Shown here: piece by piece, positions 27,501 to 42,500 of the stretch
Layout of the letters: each line of letters opens with the position of its first letter
Position numbering within the stretch: the first letter of the stretch is position 1
From: Osedax fenrisi
Taxonomy: Eukaryota > Annelida > Polychaeta > Sabellida > Siboglinidae
Direction of reading: 5' to 3'
DNA: 64,000 nucleotides
Assembly (NCBI GenBank): GCA_964019155.1
Contig: OZ025241.1
Coordinates: 60,370,517-60,434,516, forward strand
Program-made: the position numbers and the translations under genes
The notes under the pieces: model-generated
The model's database searches: none
The model's input: only the letters and a program-made list of their open reading frames with translations
What the model was told of the DNA's origin: nothing

Positions 27501-30011
27501 CAGGTATGGCAGTAATGTTAACAATGTTAGTAATATTAGCGATACTATGTATGGCAGTAATGTTAACAATGTTAGTAATATTAGCGATGGAAGGAATGAT
27601 AACAATGTTAGGAAGATTAGCGATACCAGGTATGGCAGTAATGTTAACAATGTTAGTAATATTAGCGATGGAAGGAATGATAACAATGTTAGTAATATTA
27701 GCGATACCAGGTATGGCAGTAATGTTAATAATGTTAGTAATATTAGCGATGGAAGGAATGATAACAATGTTAGTAATATTAGCGATACTATGTATGGCAG
27801 TAATGTTAACAATGTTAGTAATATTAGCGATGGAAGGAATGATAACAATGTTAGTAATATTAGCGATACCAGGTATGGCAGTAATGTTAACAATGTTAGT
27901 AATATTAGCGATACTATGTATGGCAGTAATGTTAACAATGTTAGTAATATTAGCTATACCAGGTATGGCAGTAATGTTAACAATATTAGTAATATTAGCG
28001 ATGGAAGGAATGATAACAATGTTAGGAAGATTAGCGATACCAGGTATGGCAGTAATGTTAACAATGTTAGTAATATTAGCGATGGAAGGAATGTTAACAA
28101 TATTAGTAATATTAGCGATACCAGGTATGGCAGGAATGTTAACAATGTTAGTAATATTAGCGATACTATGTATGGCAGTAATGTTAACAATGTTAGTAAT
28201 ATTAGCGATACCAGGTATGGCAGTAATGTTAACAATGTTAGTAATACTAGCGATACCAGGTATGGCAGTAATGTTAACAATGTTAGGAAGATTAGCGATA
28301 CCAGGTATGGCAGTAATGTTAACAATGTTAGTAATATTAGCGATACCAGGTATGGCAGGAATGTTAACAATGTTAGTAATATTAGCGATGGAAGGAATGA
28401 TAACAATGTTAGTAATATTAGCGATACTAGGTATGGCAGGAATGTTAACAATGTTAGTAATATTAGCGATACCAGGTATGGCAGTAATGTTAACAATGTT
28501 AGTAATATTAGCGATACCAGGTATGGCAGTAATGATAACAATGTTAGGAAGATTAGCGATACCAGGTATGGCAGTAATGTTAACAATGTTAGGAAGATTA
28601 GCGATACCAGGTATGGCAGTAATGTTAACAATGTTAGTAATATTAGCGATACCAGGTATGGCAGGAATGTTAACAATGTTAGTAATATTAGCGATGGAAG
28701 GAATGATAACAATGTTAGTAATATTAGCGATACCAGGTATGGCAGTAATGTTAACAATGTTAGTAATATTATCGATACTAGGTATGGCAGGAATGTTAAC
28801 AATGTTAGTAATATTAGCGATACCAGGTATGGCAGTAATGTTAACAATGTTAGTAATATTAGCGATACCAGGTATGGCAGTAATGTTAACAATGTTAGTA
28901 ATATTAGCGATGGAAGGAATGATAACAATGTTAGGAAGATTAGCGATACCAGGTATGGCAGTAATGTTAACAATGTTAGTAATATTAGCGATACTATGTA
29001 TGGCAGTAATGTTAACAATGTTAGTAATATTAGCGATGGAAGGAATTATAACAATTTTAGTAATATTAGCGATACTAGGTATGACAGGAATGTTAACAAT
29101 GTTAGTAATATTAGCGATACCAGGTATGGCAGTAATGTTAACAATGTTAGTAATATTAGCGATGGAAGGAATGATAACAATGTTAGGAAGATTAGCGATA
29201 CCAGGTATGGCAGTAATGTTAACAATGTTAGTAATATTAGCGATGGAAGGAATGATAACAATGTTAGGAAGATTAGCGATACCAGGTATGGCAGTAATGT
29301 TAACAATGTTAGTAATATTAGCGATACCAGGTATGGCAGTAATGTTAACAATGTTAGTAATATTAGCGATACCAGGTATGGCAGTAATGTTAACAATGTT
29401 AGTAATATTAGCGATACCAGGTATGGCAATAATGTTAACAATGTTAGTAATATTAGCGATACCATGTATGGCAGTAATGTTAACAATGTTAGTAATATTA
29501 GCGATACCAGGTATGGCAGTAATGTTAACAATGTTAGTAATATTAGCGATGGAAGGAATGATAACAATGTTAGGAAGATTAGCGATACCAGGTATCGCAG
29601 TAATGTTAACAATGTTAGTAATATTAGCGATACCAGGTATGGCAGTAATGTTAACAATGTTAGTAATATTAGCGATGGAATGAATGATAACAATGTTAGT
29701 AATATTAGCGATACTAGGTATGGCAGGAATGTTAACAATGTTAGTAATATTAGCGATACCAGGTATGGCAGTAATATTAACAATGTTAGTAATATTAGCG
29801 ATGGAAGGAATGATAACAATGTTAGGAAGATTAGCGATACCAGGTATGGCAGTAATGTTAACAATGTTAGTAATATTAGCGATACCAGGTATGGCAGTAA
29901 TGTTAACAATGTTAGTAATATTAGCGATACCAGGTATGGCAGTAATGTTAACAATGTTAGGAAGATTAGCGATACTATGTATGTCAGTAATGTTAACAAT
30001 GTTAGTAATAT
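24570..30011. repeat. 2754-bp tandem duplication, two copies
   Basis: Copy 1 is about 24.6-27.3 kb and copy 2 about 27.3-30.0 kb. GGAATTATAACAATTTTA near 26290 recurs near 29044 (+2754), and ATTAACGATGG at 24669 recurs at 27423 (+2754). An additional 162-bp duplication sits at the junction (the marker also occurs at 27261). The ends are approximate. Confidence 0.85.
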
Positions 30012-31789
30012 TAGCGATACCAGGTATGGCAGGAATGTTAACAATGTTAGGAAGATTAGCGATACCAGGTATGGCAGTAATGTTAACAATGTTAGGAAGA
30101 TTAGCGATACCAGGTATGGCAGGAATGTTAACAATGTTAGTAATATTAGCGATACCAGGTATGGCAGTAATGTTAACAATGTTAGTAATATTAGCGATAC
30201 CAGGTATGGCAGTAATGTTAACAATGTTAGGAAGATTAGCGATACTATGTATGGCAGTAATGTTAACAATGTTAGTAATATTAGCGATACCAGGTATGGC
30301 AGGAATGTTAACAATGTTAGGAAGATTAGCGATACCAGGTATGGCAGTAATGTTAACAATGTTAGGAAGATTAGCGATACCAGGTATGGCAGTAATGTTA
30401 ACAATGTTAGTAATATTAGCGATACTAGGTATGGCAGTAATGTTAACAATGTTAGTAATATTAGCGATACCAGGTATGGCAGTAATGTTAACAATGTTAG
30501 GAAGATTAGCGATACCAGGTATGGCAGTAATGTTAACAATGTTAGTAATATTAGCGATACCAGGTATGGCAGTAATGTTAACAATGTTAGTAATATTAGC
30601 GATACCAGGTATGGCAGGAATGTTAACAATGTTAGTAATATTAGCGATACCAGGTATGGCAGTAATGTTAACAATGTTAGGAAGATTAGCGATACCAGGT
30701 ATGGCAGTAATATTAACAATGTTAGTAATATTAGCGATACCAGGTATGGCAGTAATGTTAACAATGTTAGTAATATTAGCGATACCAGGTATGGCAGTAA
30801 TGTTAACAATGTTAGTAATATTAGCGATACTATGTATGGCAGTAATGTTAACAATGTTAGGAAGATTAGCGATACCAGGTATGGCAGGAATGTTAACAAT
30901 GTTAGTAATATTAGCGATACCAGGTATGGCAGGAATGTTAACAATGTTAGGAAGATTAGCGATACCAGGTATGGCAGTAATGTTAACAATGTTAGGAAGA
31001 TTAGCGATACCAGGTATGGCAGTAATGTTAACAATGTTAGTAATATTAGCGATACTATGTATGGCAGTAATGTTAACAATGTTAGGAAGATTAGCGATAC
31101 CAGGTATGGCAGTAATATTAACAATGTTAGTAATATTAGCGATACCAGGTATGGCAGTAATGTTAACAATGTTAGTAATATTAGCGATACCAGGTATGGC
31201 AGTAATGTTAACAATGTTAGTAATATTAGCGATACTATGTATGGCAGTAATGTTAACAATGTTAGTAATATTAGCGATACCAGGTATGTCAGTAATGTTA
31301 ACAATGTTAGTAATATTAGCGATACTAGGTATGGCAGTAATGTTAACAATGTTAGTAATATTAGCGATACCAGGTATGGCAGTAATGTTAACAATGTTAG
31401 TAATACTAGCGATACCAGATATGGCAGTAATGTTAACAATGTTAGTAATATTAGCGATACCAGGTATGGCAGTAATGTTAACAATGTTAGTAATATTAGC
31501 GATACTAGGTATGGCAGTAATGTTAACAATGTTAGTAATATTAGCGATGGAAGGAATGATAACAATGTTAGGAAGATTAGCGATACCAGGTATGGCAGTA
31601 ATGTTAACAATGTTAGTAATATTAGCGATACCAGGTATGGCAGTAATGTTAACAATGTTAGTAATATTAGCGATACCAGGTATGGCAGTAATGTTAACAA
31701 TGTTAGTAATATTAGCGATACCAGGTATGGCAGTAATGTTAACAATGTTAGTAATATTAGCGATACTAGGTATGGCAGTAATGTTAACA

Positions 31790-34700
31790 ATGTTAGTAAT
31801 ATTAGCGATACTAGGTATGGCAGTAATGTTAACAATGTTAGTAATATTAGCGATACCAGGTATGGCAGTAATGTTAACAATGTTAGTAATACTAGCGATA
31901 CCAGGTATGGCAGTAATGTTAACAATGTTAGTAATATTAGCGATACCAGGTATGGCAGTAATGTTAACAATGTTAGTAATATTAGCGATACTAGGTATGG
32001 CAGTAATGTTAACAATGTTAGTAATATTAGCGATACTAGGTATGGCAGTAATGTTAACAATGTTAGTAATATTAGCGATACTAGGTATGGCAGTAATGTT
32101 AACAATGTTAGTAATACTAGCGATACCAGGTATGGCAGTAATGTTAACAATGTTAGTAATATTAGCGATACCAGGTATGGCAGTAATGTTAACAATGTTA
32201 GTAATATTAGCGATACTAGGTATGGCAGTAATGTTAACAATGTTAGTAATATTAGCGATACCAGGTATGGCAGTAATGTTAACAATGTTAGTAATATTAG
32301 CGATACCAGGTATGGCAGTAATGTTAACAATGTTAGTAATATTAGCGATACCAGGTATGGCAGTAATGTTAACAATATTAGTAATATTAGCGATACTAGG
32401 TATGGCAGTAATGTTAACAATGTTAGTAATATTAGCGATACTAGGTATGGCAGTAATGTTAACAATGTTAGTAATATTAGCGATACTAGGTATGGCAGTA
32501 ATGTTAACAATGTTAGTAATATTAGCGATACCAGGTATGGCAGTAATGTTAACAATGTTAGTAATATTAGCGATACCAGGTATGGCAGTAATGTTAACAA
32601 TGTTAGTAATATTAGCGATACCAGGTATGGCAGTAATGTTAACAATGTTAGTAATATTAGCGATACTAGGTATGGCAGTAATGTTAACAATGTTAGTAAT
32701 ATTAGTGATACCAGGTATGGCAGTAATGTTAACAATGTTAGTAATACTAGAGATACCAGGTATGGCAGTAATGTTAACAATGTTAGTAATATTAGCGATA
32801 CCAGGTATGGCAGTAATGTTAACAATGTTAGTAATATTAGCGATACTAGGTATGGCAGTAATGTTAACAATGTTAGTAATATTAGCGAATCCAGGTATGG
32901 CAGTAATGTTAACAATGTTAGTAATATTAGCGATACCAGGTATGGCAGTAATGTTAACAATGTTAGTAATATTAGCGATACCAGGTATGGCAGTAATGTT
33001 AACAATGTTAGTAATATTAGCGATACCAGGTATGGCAGTAATGTTAACAATGTTAGGAAGATTAGCGATACCAGGTATGGCAGTAATGTTAACAATGTTA
33101 GTAATATTAGCGATGGAAGGAATAATACCAATGTTAGGAAGATTAGCGATACCAGGTATGGCAGTAATGTTAACAATGTTAGTAATATTAGCGATACCAG
33201 GTATGGCAGTAATGTTAACAATGTTAGTAATATTAGCGATACCAGGTATGGCAGTAATGTTAACAATGTTAGTAATATTAGCGATGGAAGGAATGATAAC
33301 AATGTTAGGAAGATTAGCGATACCAGGTATGGCAGTAATGTTAACAATGTTAGTAATATTAGCGATACTATGTATGGCAGTAATGTTAACAATGTTAGTA
33401 ATATTAGCGATGGAAGGAATGATAACAATGTTAGTAATATTAGCGATACTAGGTATGACAGGAATGTTAACAATGTTAGTAATATTAGCGATACCAGGTA
33501 TGGCAGTAATGTTAACAATGTTAGTAATATTAGCGATGGAAGGAATGATAACAATGTTAGGAAGATTAGCGATACCAGGTATGGCAGTAATGTTAACAAT
33601 GTTAGTAATATTAGCGATGGAAGGAATGATAACAATGTTAGGAAGATTAGCGATACCAGGTATGGCAGTAATGTTAACAATGTTAGTAATATTAGCGATA
33701 CCAGGTATGGCAGTAATGTTAACAATGTTAGTAATATTAGCGATACCAGGTATGGCAGTAATGTTAACAATTTTAGTAATATTAGCGATACCAGGTATGG
33801 CAGTAATGTTAACAATGTTAGTAATATTAGCGATACCATGTATGGCAGTAATGTTAACAATGTTAGTAATATTAGCGATACCAGGTATGGCAGTAATGTT
33901 AACAATGTTAGGAAGATTAGCGATACCAGGTATGGCAGTAATGTTAACAATGTTAGTAATACTAGCGATACCAGGTATGGCAGTAATGTTAACAATGTTA
34001 GTAATATTAGCGATACCAGGTATGGCAGTAATGTTAACAATGTTAGTAATATTAGCGATACTAGGTATGGCAGTAATGTTAACAATGTTAGTAATATTAG
34101 CGATACTAGGTATGGCAGTAATGTTAACAATGTTAGTAATATTAGCGATACTAGGTATGGCAGTAATGTTAACAATGTTAGTAATACTAGCGATACCAGG
34201 TATGGCAGTAATGTTAACAATGTTAGTAATATTAGCGATACCAGGTATGGCAGTAATGTTAACAATGTTAGTAATATTAGCGATACTAGGTATGGCAGTA
34301 ATGTTAACAATGTTAGTAATATTAGCGATACCAGGTATGGCAGTAATGTTAACAATGTTAGTAATATTAGCGATACCAGGTATGGCAGTAATGTTAACAA
34401 TGTTAGTAATATTAGCGATACCAGGTATGGCAGTAATGTTAACAATATTAGTAATATTAGCGATACTAGGTATGGCAGTAATGTTAACAATGTTAGTAAT
34501 ATTAGCGATACTAGGTATGGCAGTAATGTTAACAATGTTTGTAATATTAGCGATACTAGGTATGGCAGTAATGTTAACAATGTTAGTAATATTAGCGATA
34601 CCAGGTATGGCAGTAATGTTAACAATGTTAGTAATATTAGCGATACCAGGTATGGCAGTAATGTTAACAATGTTAGTAATACTAGCGATACCAGGTATGG

Positions 34701-36015
34701 CAGTAATGTTAACAATGTTAGTAATATTAGCGATACCAGGTATGGCAGTAATGTTAACAATGTTAGTAATATTAGCGATACTAGGTATGGCAGTAATGTT
34801 AACAATGTTAGTAATATTAGTGATACCAGGTATGGCAGTAATGTTAACAATGTTAGTAATACTAGAGATACCAGGTATGGCAGTAATGTTAACAATGTTA
34901 GTAATATTAGCGATACCAGGTATGGCAGTAATGTTAACAATGTTAGTAATATTAGCGATACTAGGTATGGCAGTAATGTTAACAATGTTAGTAATATTAG
35001 CGATACCAGGTATGGCAGTAATGTTAACAATGTTAGTAATATTAGCGATACCAGGTATGGCAGTAATGTTAACAATGTTAGTAATATTAGCGATACCAGG
35101 TATGGCAGTAATGTTAACAATGTTAGTAATATTAGCGATACCAGGTATGGCAGTAATGTTAACAATGTTAGGAAGATTAGCGATACCAGGTATGGCAGTA
35201 ATGTTAACAATGTTAGTAATATTAGCGATGGAAGGAATGATACCAATGTTAGGAAGATTAGCGATACCAGGTATGGCAGTAATGTTAACAATGTTAGTAA
35301 TATTAGCGATACCAGGTATGGCAGTAATGTTAACAATGTTAGTAATATTAGCGATACCAGGTATGGCAGTAATGTTAACAATGTTAGTAATATTAGCGAT
35401 GGAAGGAATGATAACAATGTTAGGAAGATTAGCGATACCAGGTATGGCAGTAATGTTAACAATGTTAGTAATATTAGCGATACTATGTATGGCAGTAATG
35501 TTAACAATGTTAGTAATATTAGCGATGGAAGGAATGATAACAATGTTAGTAATATTAGCGATACTAGGTATGACAGGAATGTTAACAATGTTAGTAATAT
35601 TAGCGATACCAGGTATGGCAGTAATGTTAACAATGTTAGTAATATTAGCGATGGAAGGAATGATAACAATGTTAGGAAGATTAGCGATACCAGGTATGGC
35701 AGTAATGTTAACAATGTTAGTAATATTAGCGATGGAAGGAATGATAACAATGTTAGGAAGATTAGCGATACCAGGTATGGCAGTAATGTTAACAATGTTA
35801 GTAATATTAGCGATACCAGGTATGGCAGTAATGTTAACAATGTTAGTAATATTAGCGATACCAGGTATGGCAGTAATGTTAACAATTTTAGTAATATTAG
35901 CGATACCAGGTATGGCAGTAATGTTAACAATGTTAGTAATATTAGCGATACCATGTATGGCAGTAATGTTAACAATGTTAGTAATATTAGCGATACCAGG
36001 TATGGCAGTAATGTT
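31790..36015. repeat. about 2.1-kb tandem duplication, two copies
   Basis: Copies are about 31.8-33.9 and 33.9-36.0 kb. Markers at +2115 are ATTAGTGATACC at 32706 and 34821, ATACCAATG at 33128 and 35243, and AATTTTAG at 33771 and 35886. The spacing is 2070 near the left end, so one 45-bp unit differs. The block recurs twice more: at +6507 (markers 41328, 41750, 42393) and +5652 from there (46980, 47402). Confidence 0.85.
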
Positions 36016-39000
36016 AACAATGTTAGTAATATTAGCGATGGAAGGAATGATAACAATGTTAGGAAGATTAGCGATACCAGGTATGGCAGTAATGTTAACA
36101 ATGTTAGTAATATTAGCGATACCAGGTATGGCAGTAATGTTAACAATGTTAGTAATATTAGCGATGGAAGGAATGATAACAATGTTAGTAATATTAGCGA
36201 TACTAGGTATGGCAGGAATGTTAACAATGTTAGTAATATTAGCGATACCAGGTATGGCAGTAATGTTAACAATGTTAGTAATATTAGCGATACCAGGTAT
36301 GGCAGTAATGTTAACAATGTTAGTAATATTAGCGATGGAAGGAATGATAACAATGTTAGGAAGATTAGCGATACCAGGTATGGCAGTAATGTTAACAATG
36401 TTAGTAATATTAGCGATGGAAGGAATGATAACAATGTTAGGAAGATTAGCGATACCAGGTATGGCAGTAATGTTAACAATGTTAGTAATATTAGCGATAC
36501 CAGGTATGGCAGTAATGTTAACAATGTTAGGAAGATTAGCGATACCAGGTATGGCAGTAATGTTAACAATGTTAGTAATATTAGCGATACCAGGTATGGC
36601 AGGAATGTTAACAATGTTAGTAATATTAGCGATACTATGTATGGCAGTAATGTTAACAATGTTAGGAAAATTAGCGATACCAGGTATGGCAGTAATGTTA
36701 ACAATGTTAGTAATATTAGCGATACCAGGTATGGCAGGAATGTTAACAATGTTAGTAATATTAGCGATACTATGTATGGCAGTAATGTTAACAATGTTAG
36801 TAATATTAGCGATACCAGGTATGGCAGTAATGTTAACAATATTAGTAATATTAGCGATACCAGGTATGGCAGTAATGTTAACAATGTTAGGAAGATTAGC
36901 GATACCAGGTATGGCAGTAATGTTAACAATGTTAGTAATACTAGCGATACCAGGAATGGCAATAATGTTAACAATGTTAGTAATATTAGCGATACCATGT
37001 ATGGCAGTAATGTTAACAATGTTAGTAATATTAGCGATACCAGGTATGGCAGTAATGTTAACAATGTTAGTAATATTAGCGATGGAAGGAATGATAACAA
37101 TGTTAGGAAGATTAGCGATACCAGGTATGGCAGTAATGTTAACAATGTTAGTAATATTAGCGATGGAAGGAATGATAACAATGTTAGGAAGATTAGCGAT
37201 ACCAGGTATGGCAGTAATGTTAACAATGTTAGTAATATTAGCGATGGAAGGAATGATAACAATGTTAGGAAGATTAGCGATACCAGGTATGGCAGTAATG
37301 TTAACAATGTTAGTAATATTAGCGATACCAGGTATGGCAGTAATGTTAACAATGTTAGTAATATTAGCGATACCAGGTATGGCAGTAATGTTAACAATGT
37401 TAGTAATATTAGCGATACCAGGTATGGCAATAATGTTAACAATGTTAGTAATATTAGCGATACCATGTATGGCAGTAATGTTAACAATGTTAGTAATATT
37501 AGCGATACCAGGTATGGCAGTAATGTTAACAATGTTAGTAATATTAGCGATGGAAGGAATGATAACAATGTTAGGAAGATTAGCGATACCAGGTATGGCA
37601 GTAATGTTAACAATGTTAGTAATATTAGCGATACCAGGTATGGCAGTAATGTTAACAATGTTAGTAATATTAGCGATGGAATGAATGATAACAATGTTAG
37701 TAATATTAGCGATACTAGGTATGGCAGGAATGTTAACAATGTTAGTAATATTAGCGATACCAGGTATGGCAGTAATATTAACAATGTTAGTAATATTAGC
37801 GATGGAAGGAATGATAACAATGTTAGGAAGATTAGCGATACCAGGTATGGCAGTAATGTTAACAATGTTAGTAATATTAGCGATACCAGGTATGGCAGTA
37901 ATGTTAACAATGTTAGTAATATTAGCGATACCAGGTATGGCAGTAATGTTAACAATGTTAGTAATATTAGCGATACCAGGTATGGCAGTAATGTTAACAA
38001 TGTTAGGAAGATTAGCGATACTATGTATGGCAGTAATGTTAACAATGTTAGTAATATTAGCGATACCAGGTATGGCAGGAATGTTAACAATGTTAGGAAG
38101 ATTAGCGATACCAGGTATGGCAGTAATGTTAACAATGTTAGGAAGATTAGCGATACCAGGTATGGCAGTAATGTTAACAATGTTAGTAATATTAGCGATA
38201 CCAGGTATGGCAGTAATGTTAACAATGTTAGGAAGATTAGCGATACCAGGTATGGCAGTAATATTAACAATGTTAGTAATATTAGCGATACCAGGTATGG
38301 CAGTAATGTTAACAATGTTAGTAATATTAGCGATACCAGGTATGGCAGTAATGTTAACAATGTTAGTAATATTAGCGATACTATGTATGGCAGTAATGTT
38401 AACAATGTTAGGAAGATTAGCGATACCAGGTATGGCAGGAATGTTAACAATGTTAGGAAGATTAGCGATACCAGGTATGGCAGTAATATTAACAATGTTA
38501 GTAATATTAGCGATACCAGGTATGGCAGTAATGTTAACAATGTTAGTAATATTAGCGATACCAGGTATGGCAGTAATGTTAACAATGTTAGTAATATTAG
38601 CGATACTATGTATGGCAGTAATGTTAACAATGTTAGGAAGATTAGCGATACCAGGTATGGCAGGAATATTAACAATGTTAGTAATATTAGCGATACCAGG
38701 TATGGCAGGAATGTTAACAATGTTAGGAAGATTAGCGATACCAGGTATGGCAGTAATGTTAACAATGTTAGTAATATTAGCGATACCAGGTATGGCAGTA
38801 ATGTTAACAATGTTAGTAATATTAGCGATACCAGGTATGGCAGTAATGTTAACAATGTTAGTAATATTAGCGATACTATGTATGGCAGTAATGTTAACAA
38901 TGTTAGTAATATTAGCGATACCAGGTATGTCAGTAATGTTAACAATGTTAGTAATATTAGCGATACTAGGTATGGCAGTAATGTTAACAATGTTAGTAAT

Positions 39001-40079
39001 ATTAGCGATACCAGGTATGGCAGTAAAGTTAACAATGTTAGTAATACTAGCGATACCAGATATGGCAGTAATGTTAACAATGTTAGTAATATTAGCGATA
39101 CCAGGTATGGCAGTAATGTTAACAATGTTAGTAATATTAGCGATACTAGGTATGGCAGTAATGTTAACAATGTTAGTAATATTAGCGATGGAAGGAATGA
39201 TAACAATGTTAGGAAGATTAGCGATACCAGGTATGGCAGTAATGTTAACAATGTTAGTAATATTAGCGATACCAGGTATGGCAGTAATGTTAACAATGTT
39301 AGTAATATTAGCGATACTAGGTATGGCAGTAATGTTAACAATGTTAGTAATACTAGCGATACCAGGTATGGCAGTAATGTTAACAATGTTAGTAATATTA
39401 GCGATACCAGGTATGGCAGTAATGTTAACAATGTTAGGAAGATTAGCGATACCAGGTATGGCAGGAATGTTAACAATGTTAGTAATATTAGCGATACCAG
39501 GTATGGCAGGAATGTTAACAATGTTAGGAAGATTAGCGATACCAGGTATGGCAGTAATGTTAACAATGTTAGTAATATTAGCGATACCAGGTATGGCAGT
39601 AATGTTAACAATGTTAGTAATATTAGCGATACCAGTTATGGCAGTAATGTTAACAATGTTAGGAAGATTAGCGATACCAGGTATGGCAGTAATGTTAACA
39701 ATGTTAGTAATATTAGCGATACCAGGTATGTCAGTAATGTTAACAATGTTAGTAATATTAGCGATACTAGGTATGGCAGTAATGTTAACAATGTTAGTAA
39801 TATTAGCGATACCAGGTATGGCAGTAATGTTAACAATGTTAGTAATACTAGCGATACCAGATATGGCAGTAATGTTAACAATGTTAGTAATATTAGCGAT
39901 ACCAGGTATGGCAGTAATGTTAACAATGTTAGTAATATTAGCGATACTAGGTATGGCAGTAATGTTAACAATGTTAGTAATATTAGCGATCGAAGGAATG
40001 ATAAAAATGTTAGGAAGATTAGCGATACCAGGTATGGCAGTAATGTTAACAATGTAAGTAATATTAGCGATACCAGGTA

Positions 40080-42500
40080 TGGCAATAATGTTAACAATGT
40101 TAGTAATATTAGCGATACTAGGTATGGCAGTAATGTTAACAATGTTAGTAATATTAGCGATACTAGGTATGGCAGTAATGTTAACAATGTTAGTAATATT
40201 AGCGATACCAGGTATGGCAGTAATGTTAACAATGTTAGTAATACTAGCGATACCAGGTATGGCAGTAATGTTAACAATGTTAGTAATATTAGCGATACCA
40301 GGTATGGCAGTAATGTTAACAATGTTAGTAATATTAGCGATACTAGGTATGGCAGTAATGTTAACAATGTTAGTAATATTAGCGATACTAGGTATGGCAG
40401 TAATGTTAACAATGTTAGTAATATTAGCGATACTAGGTATGGCAGTAATGTTAACAATGTTAGTAATACTAGCGATACCAGGTATGGCAGTAATGTTAAC
40501 AATGTTAGTAATATTAGCGATACCAGGTATGGCAGTAATGTTAACAATGTTAGTAATATTAGCGATACTAGGTATGGCAGTAATGTTAACAATGTTAGTA
40601 ATATTAGCGATACCAGGTATGGCAGTAATGTTAAAAATGTTAGTAATATTAGCGATACCAGGTATGTCAGTAATGTTAACAATGTTAGTAATATTAGCGA
40701 TACCAGGTATGGCAGTAATGTTAACAATATTAGTAATATTAGCGATACTAGGTATGGCAGTAATGTTAACAATGTTAGTAATATTAGCGATACTAGATAT
40801 GGCAGTAATGTTAACAATGTTAGTAATATTAGCGATACTAGGTATGGCAGTAATGTTAACAATGTTAGTAATATTAGCGATACCAGGTATGGCAGTAATG
40901 TTAACAATGTTAGTAATATTAGCGATACTAGGTATGGCAGTAATGTTAACAATGTTAGTAATATTAGCGATACTAGGTATGGCAGTAATGTTAACAATGT
41001 TAGTAATATTAGCGATACCAGGTATGGCAGTAATGTTAACAATGTTAGTAATATTAGCGATACCAGGTATGGCAGTAATGTTAATAATGTTAGTAATATT
41101 AGCGATACCAGGTATGGCAGTAATGTTAACAATGTTAGTAATATTAGCGATACCAGGTATGGCAGTAATGTTAACAATGTTAGTAATACTAGCGATACCA
41201 GGTATGGCAGTAATGTTAACAATGTTAGTAATATTAGCGATACCAGGTATGGCAGTAATGTTAACAATGTTAGTAATATTAGCGATACTAGGTATGGCAG
41301 TAATGTTAACAATGTTAGTAATATTAGTGATACCAGGTATGGCAGTAATGTTAACAATGTTAGTAATACTAGAGATACCAGGTATGGCAGTAATGTTAAC
41401 AATGTTAGTAATATTAGCGATACCAGGTATGGCAGTAATGTTAACAATGTTAGTAATATTAGCGATACTAGGTATGGCAGTAATGTTAACAATGTTAGTA
41501 ATATTAGCGATACCAGGTATGGCAGTAATGTTAACAATGTTAGTAATATTAGCGATACCAGGTATGGCAGTAATGTTAACAATGTTAGTAATATTAGCGA
41601 TACCAGGTATGGCAGTAATGTTAACAATGTTAGTAATATTAGCGATACCAGGTATGGTAGTAATGTTAACAATGTTAGGAAGATTAGCGATACCAGGTAT
41701 GGCAGTAATGTTAACAATGTTAGTAATATTAGCGATGGAAGGAATGATACCAATGTTAGGAAGATTAGCGATACCAGGTATGGCAGTAATGTTAACAATG
41801 TTAGTAATATTAGCGATACCAGGTATGGCAGTAATGTTAACAATGTTAGTAATATTAGCGATACCAGGTATGGCAGTAATGTTAACAATGTTAGTAATAT
41901 TAGCGATGGAAGGAATGATAACAATGTTAGGAAGATTAGCGATACCAGGTATGGCAGTAATGTTAACAATGTTAGTAATATTAGCGATACTATGTATGGC
42001 AGTAATGTTAACAATGTTAGTAATATTAGCGATGGAAGGAATGATAACAATGTTAGTAATATTAGCGATACTAGGTATGACAGGAATGTTAACAATGTTA
42101 GTAATATTAGCGATACCAGGTATGGCAGTAATGTTAACAATGTTAGTAATATTAGCGATGGAAGGAATGATAACAATGTTAGGAAGATTAGCGATACCAG
42201 GTATGGCAGTAATGTTAACAATGTTAGTAATATTAGCGATGGAAGGAATGATAACAATGTTAGGAAGATTAGCGATACCAGGTATGGCAGTAATGTTAAC
42301 AATGTTAGTAATATTAGCGATACCAGGTATGGCAGTAATGTTAACAATGTTAGTAATATTAGCGATACCAGGTATGGCAGTAATGTTAACAATTTTAGTA
42401 ATATTAGCGATACCAGGTATGGCAGTAATGTTAACAATGTTAGTAATATTAGCGATACCATGTATGGCAGTAATGTTAACAATGTTAGTAATATTAGCGA
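40080..42500. repeat. third copy of the 2.1-kb block
   Basis: The markers ATTAGTGATACC (41328), ATACCAATG (41750) and AATTTTAG (42393) recur at exactly +6507 from 34821, 35243 and 35886. The limits are approximate. Confidence 0.75.
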
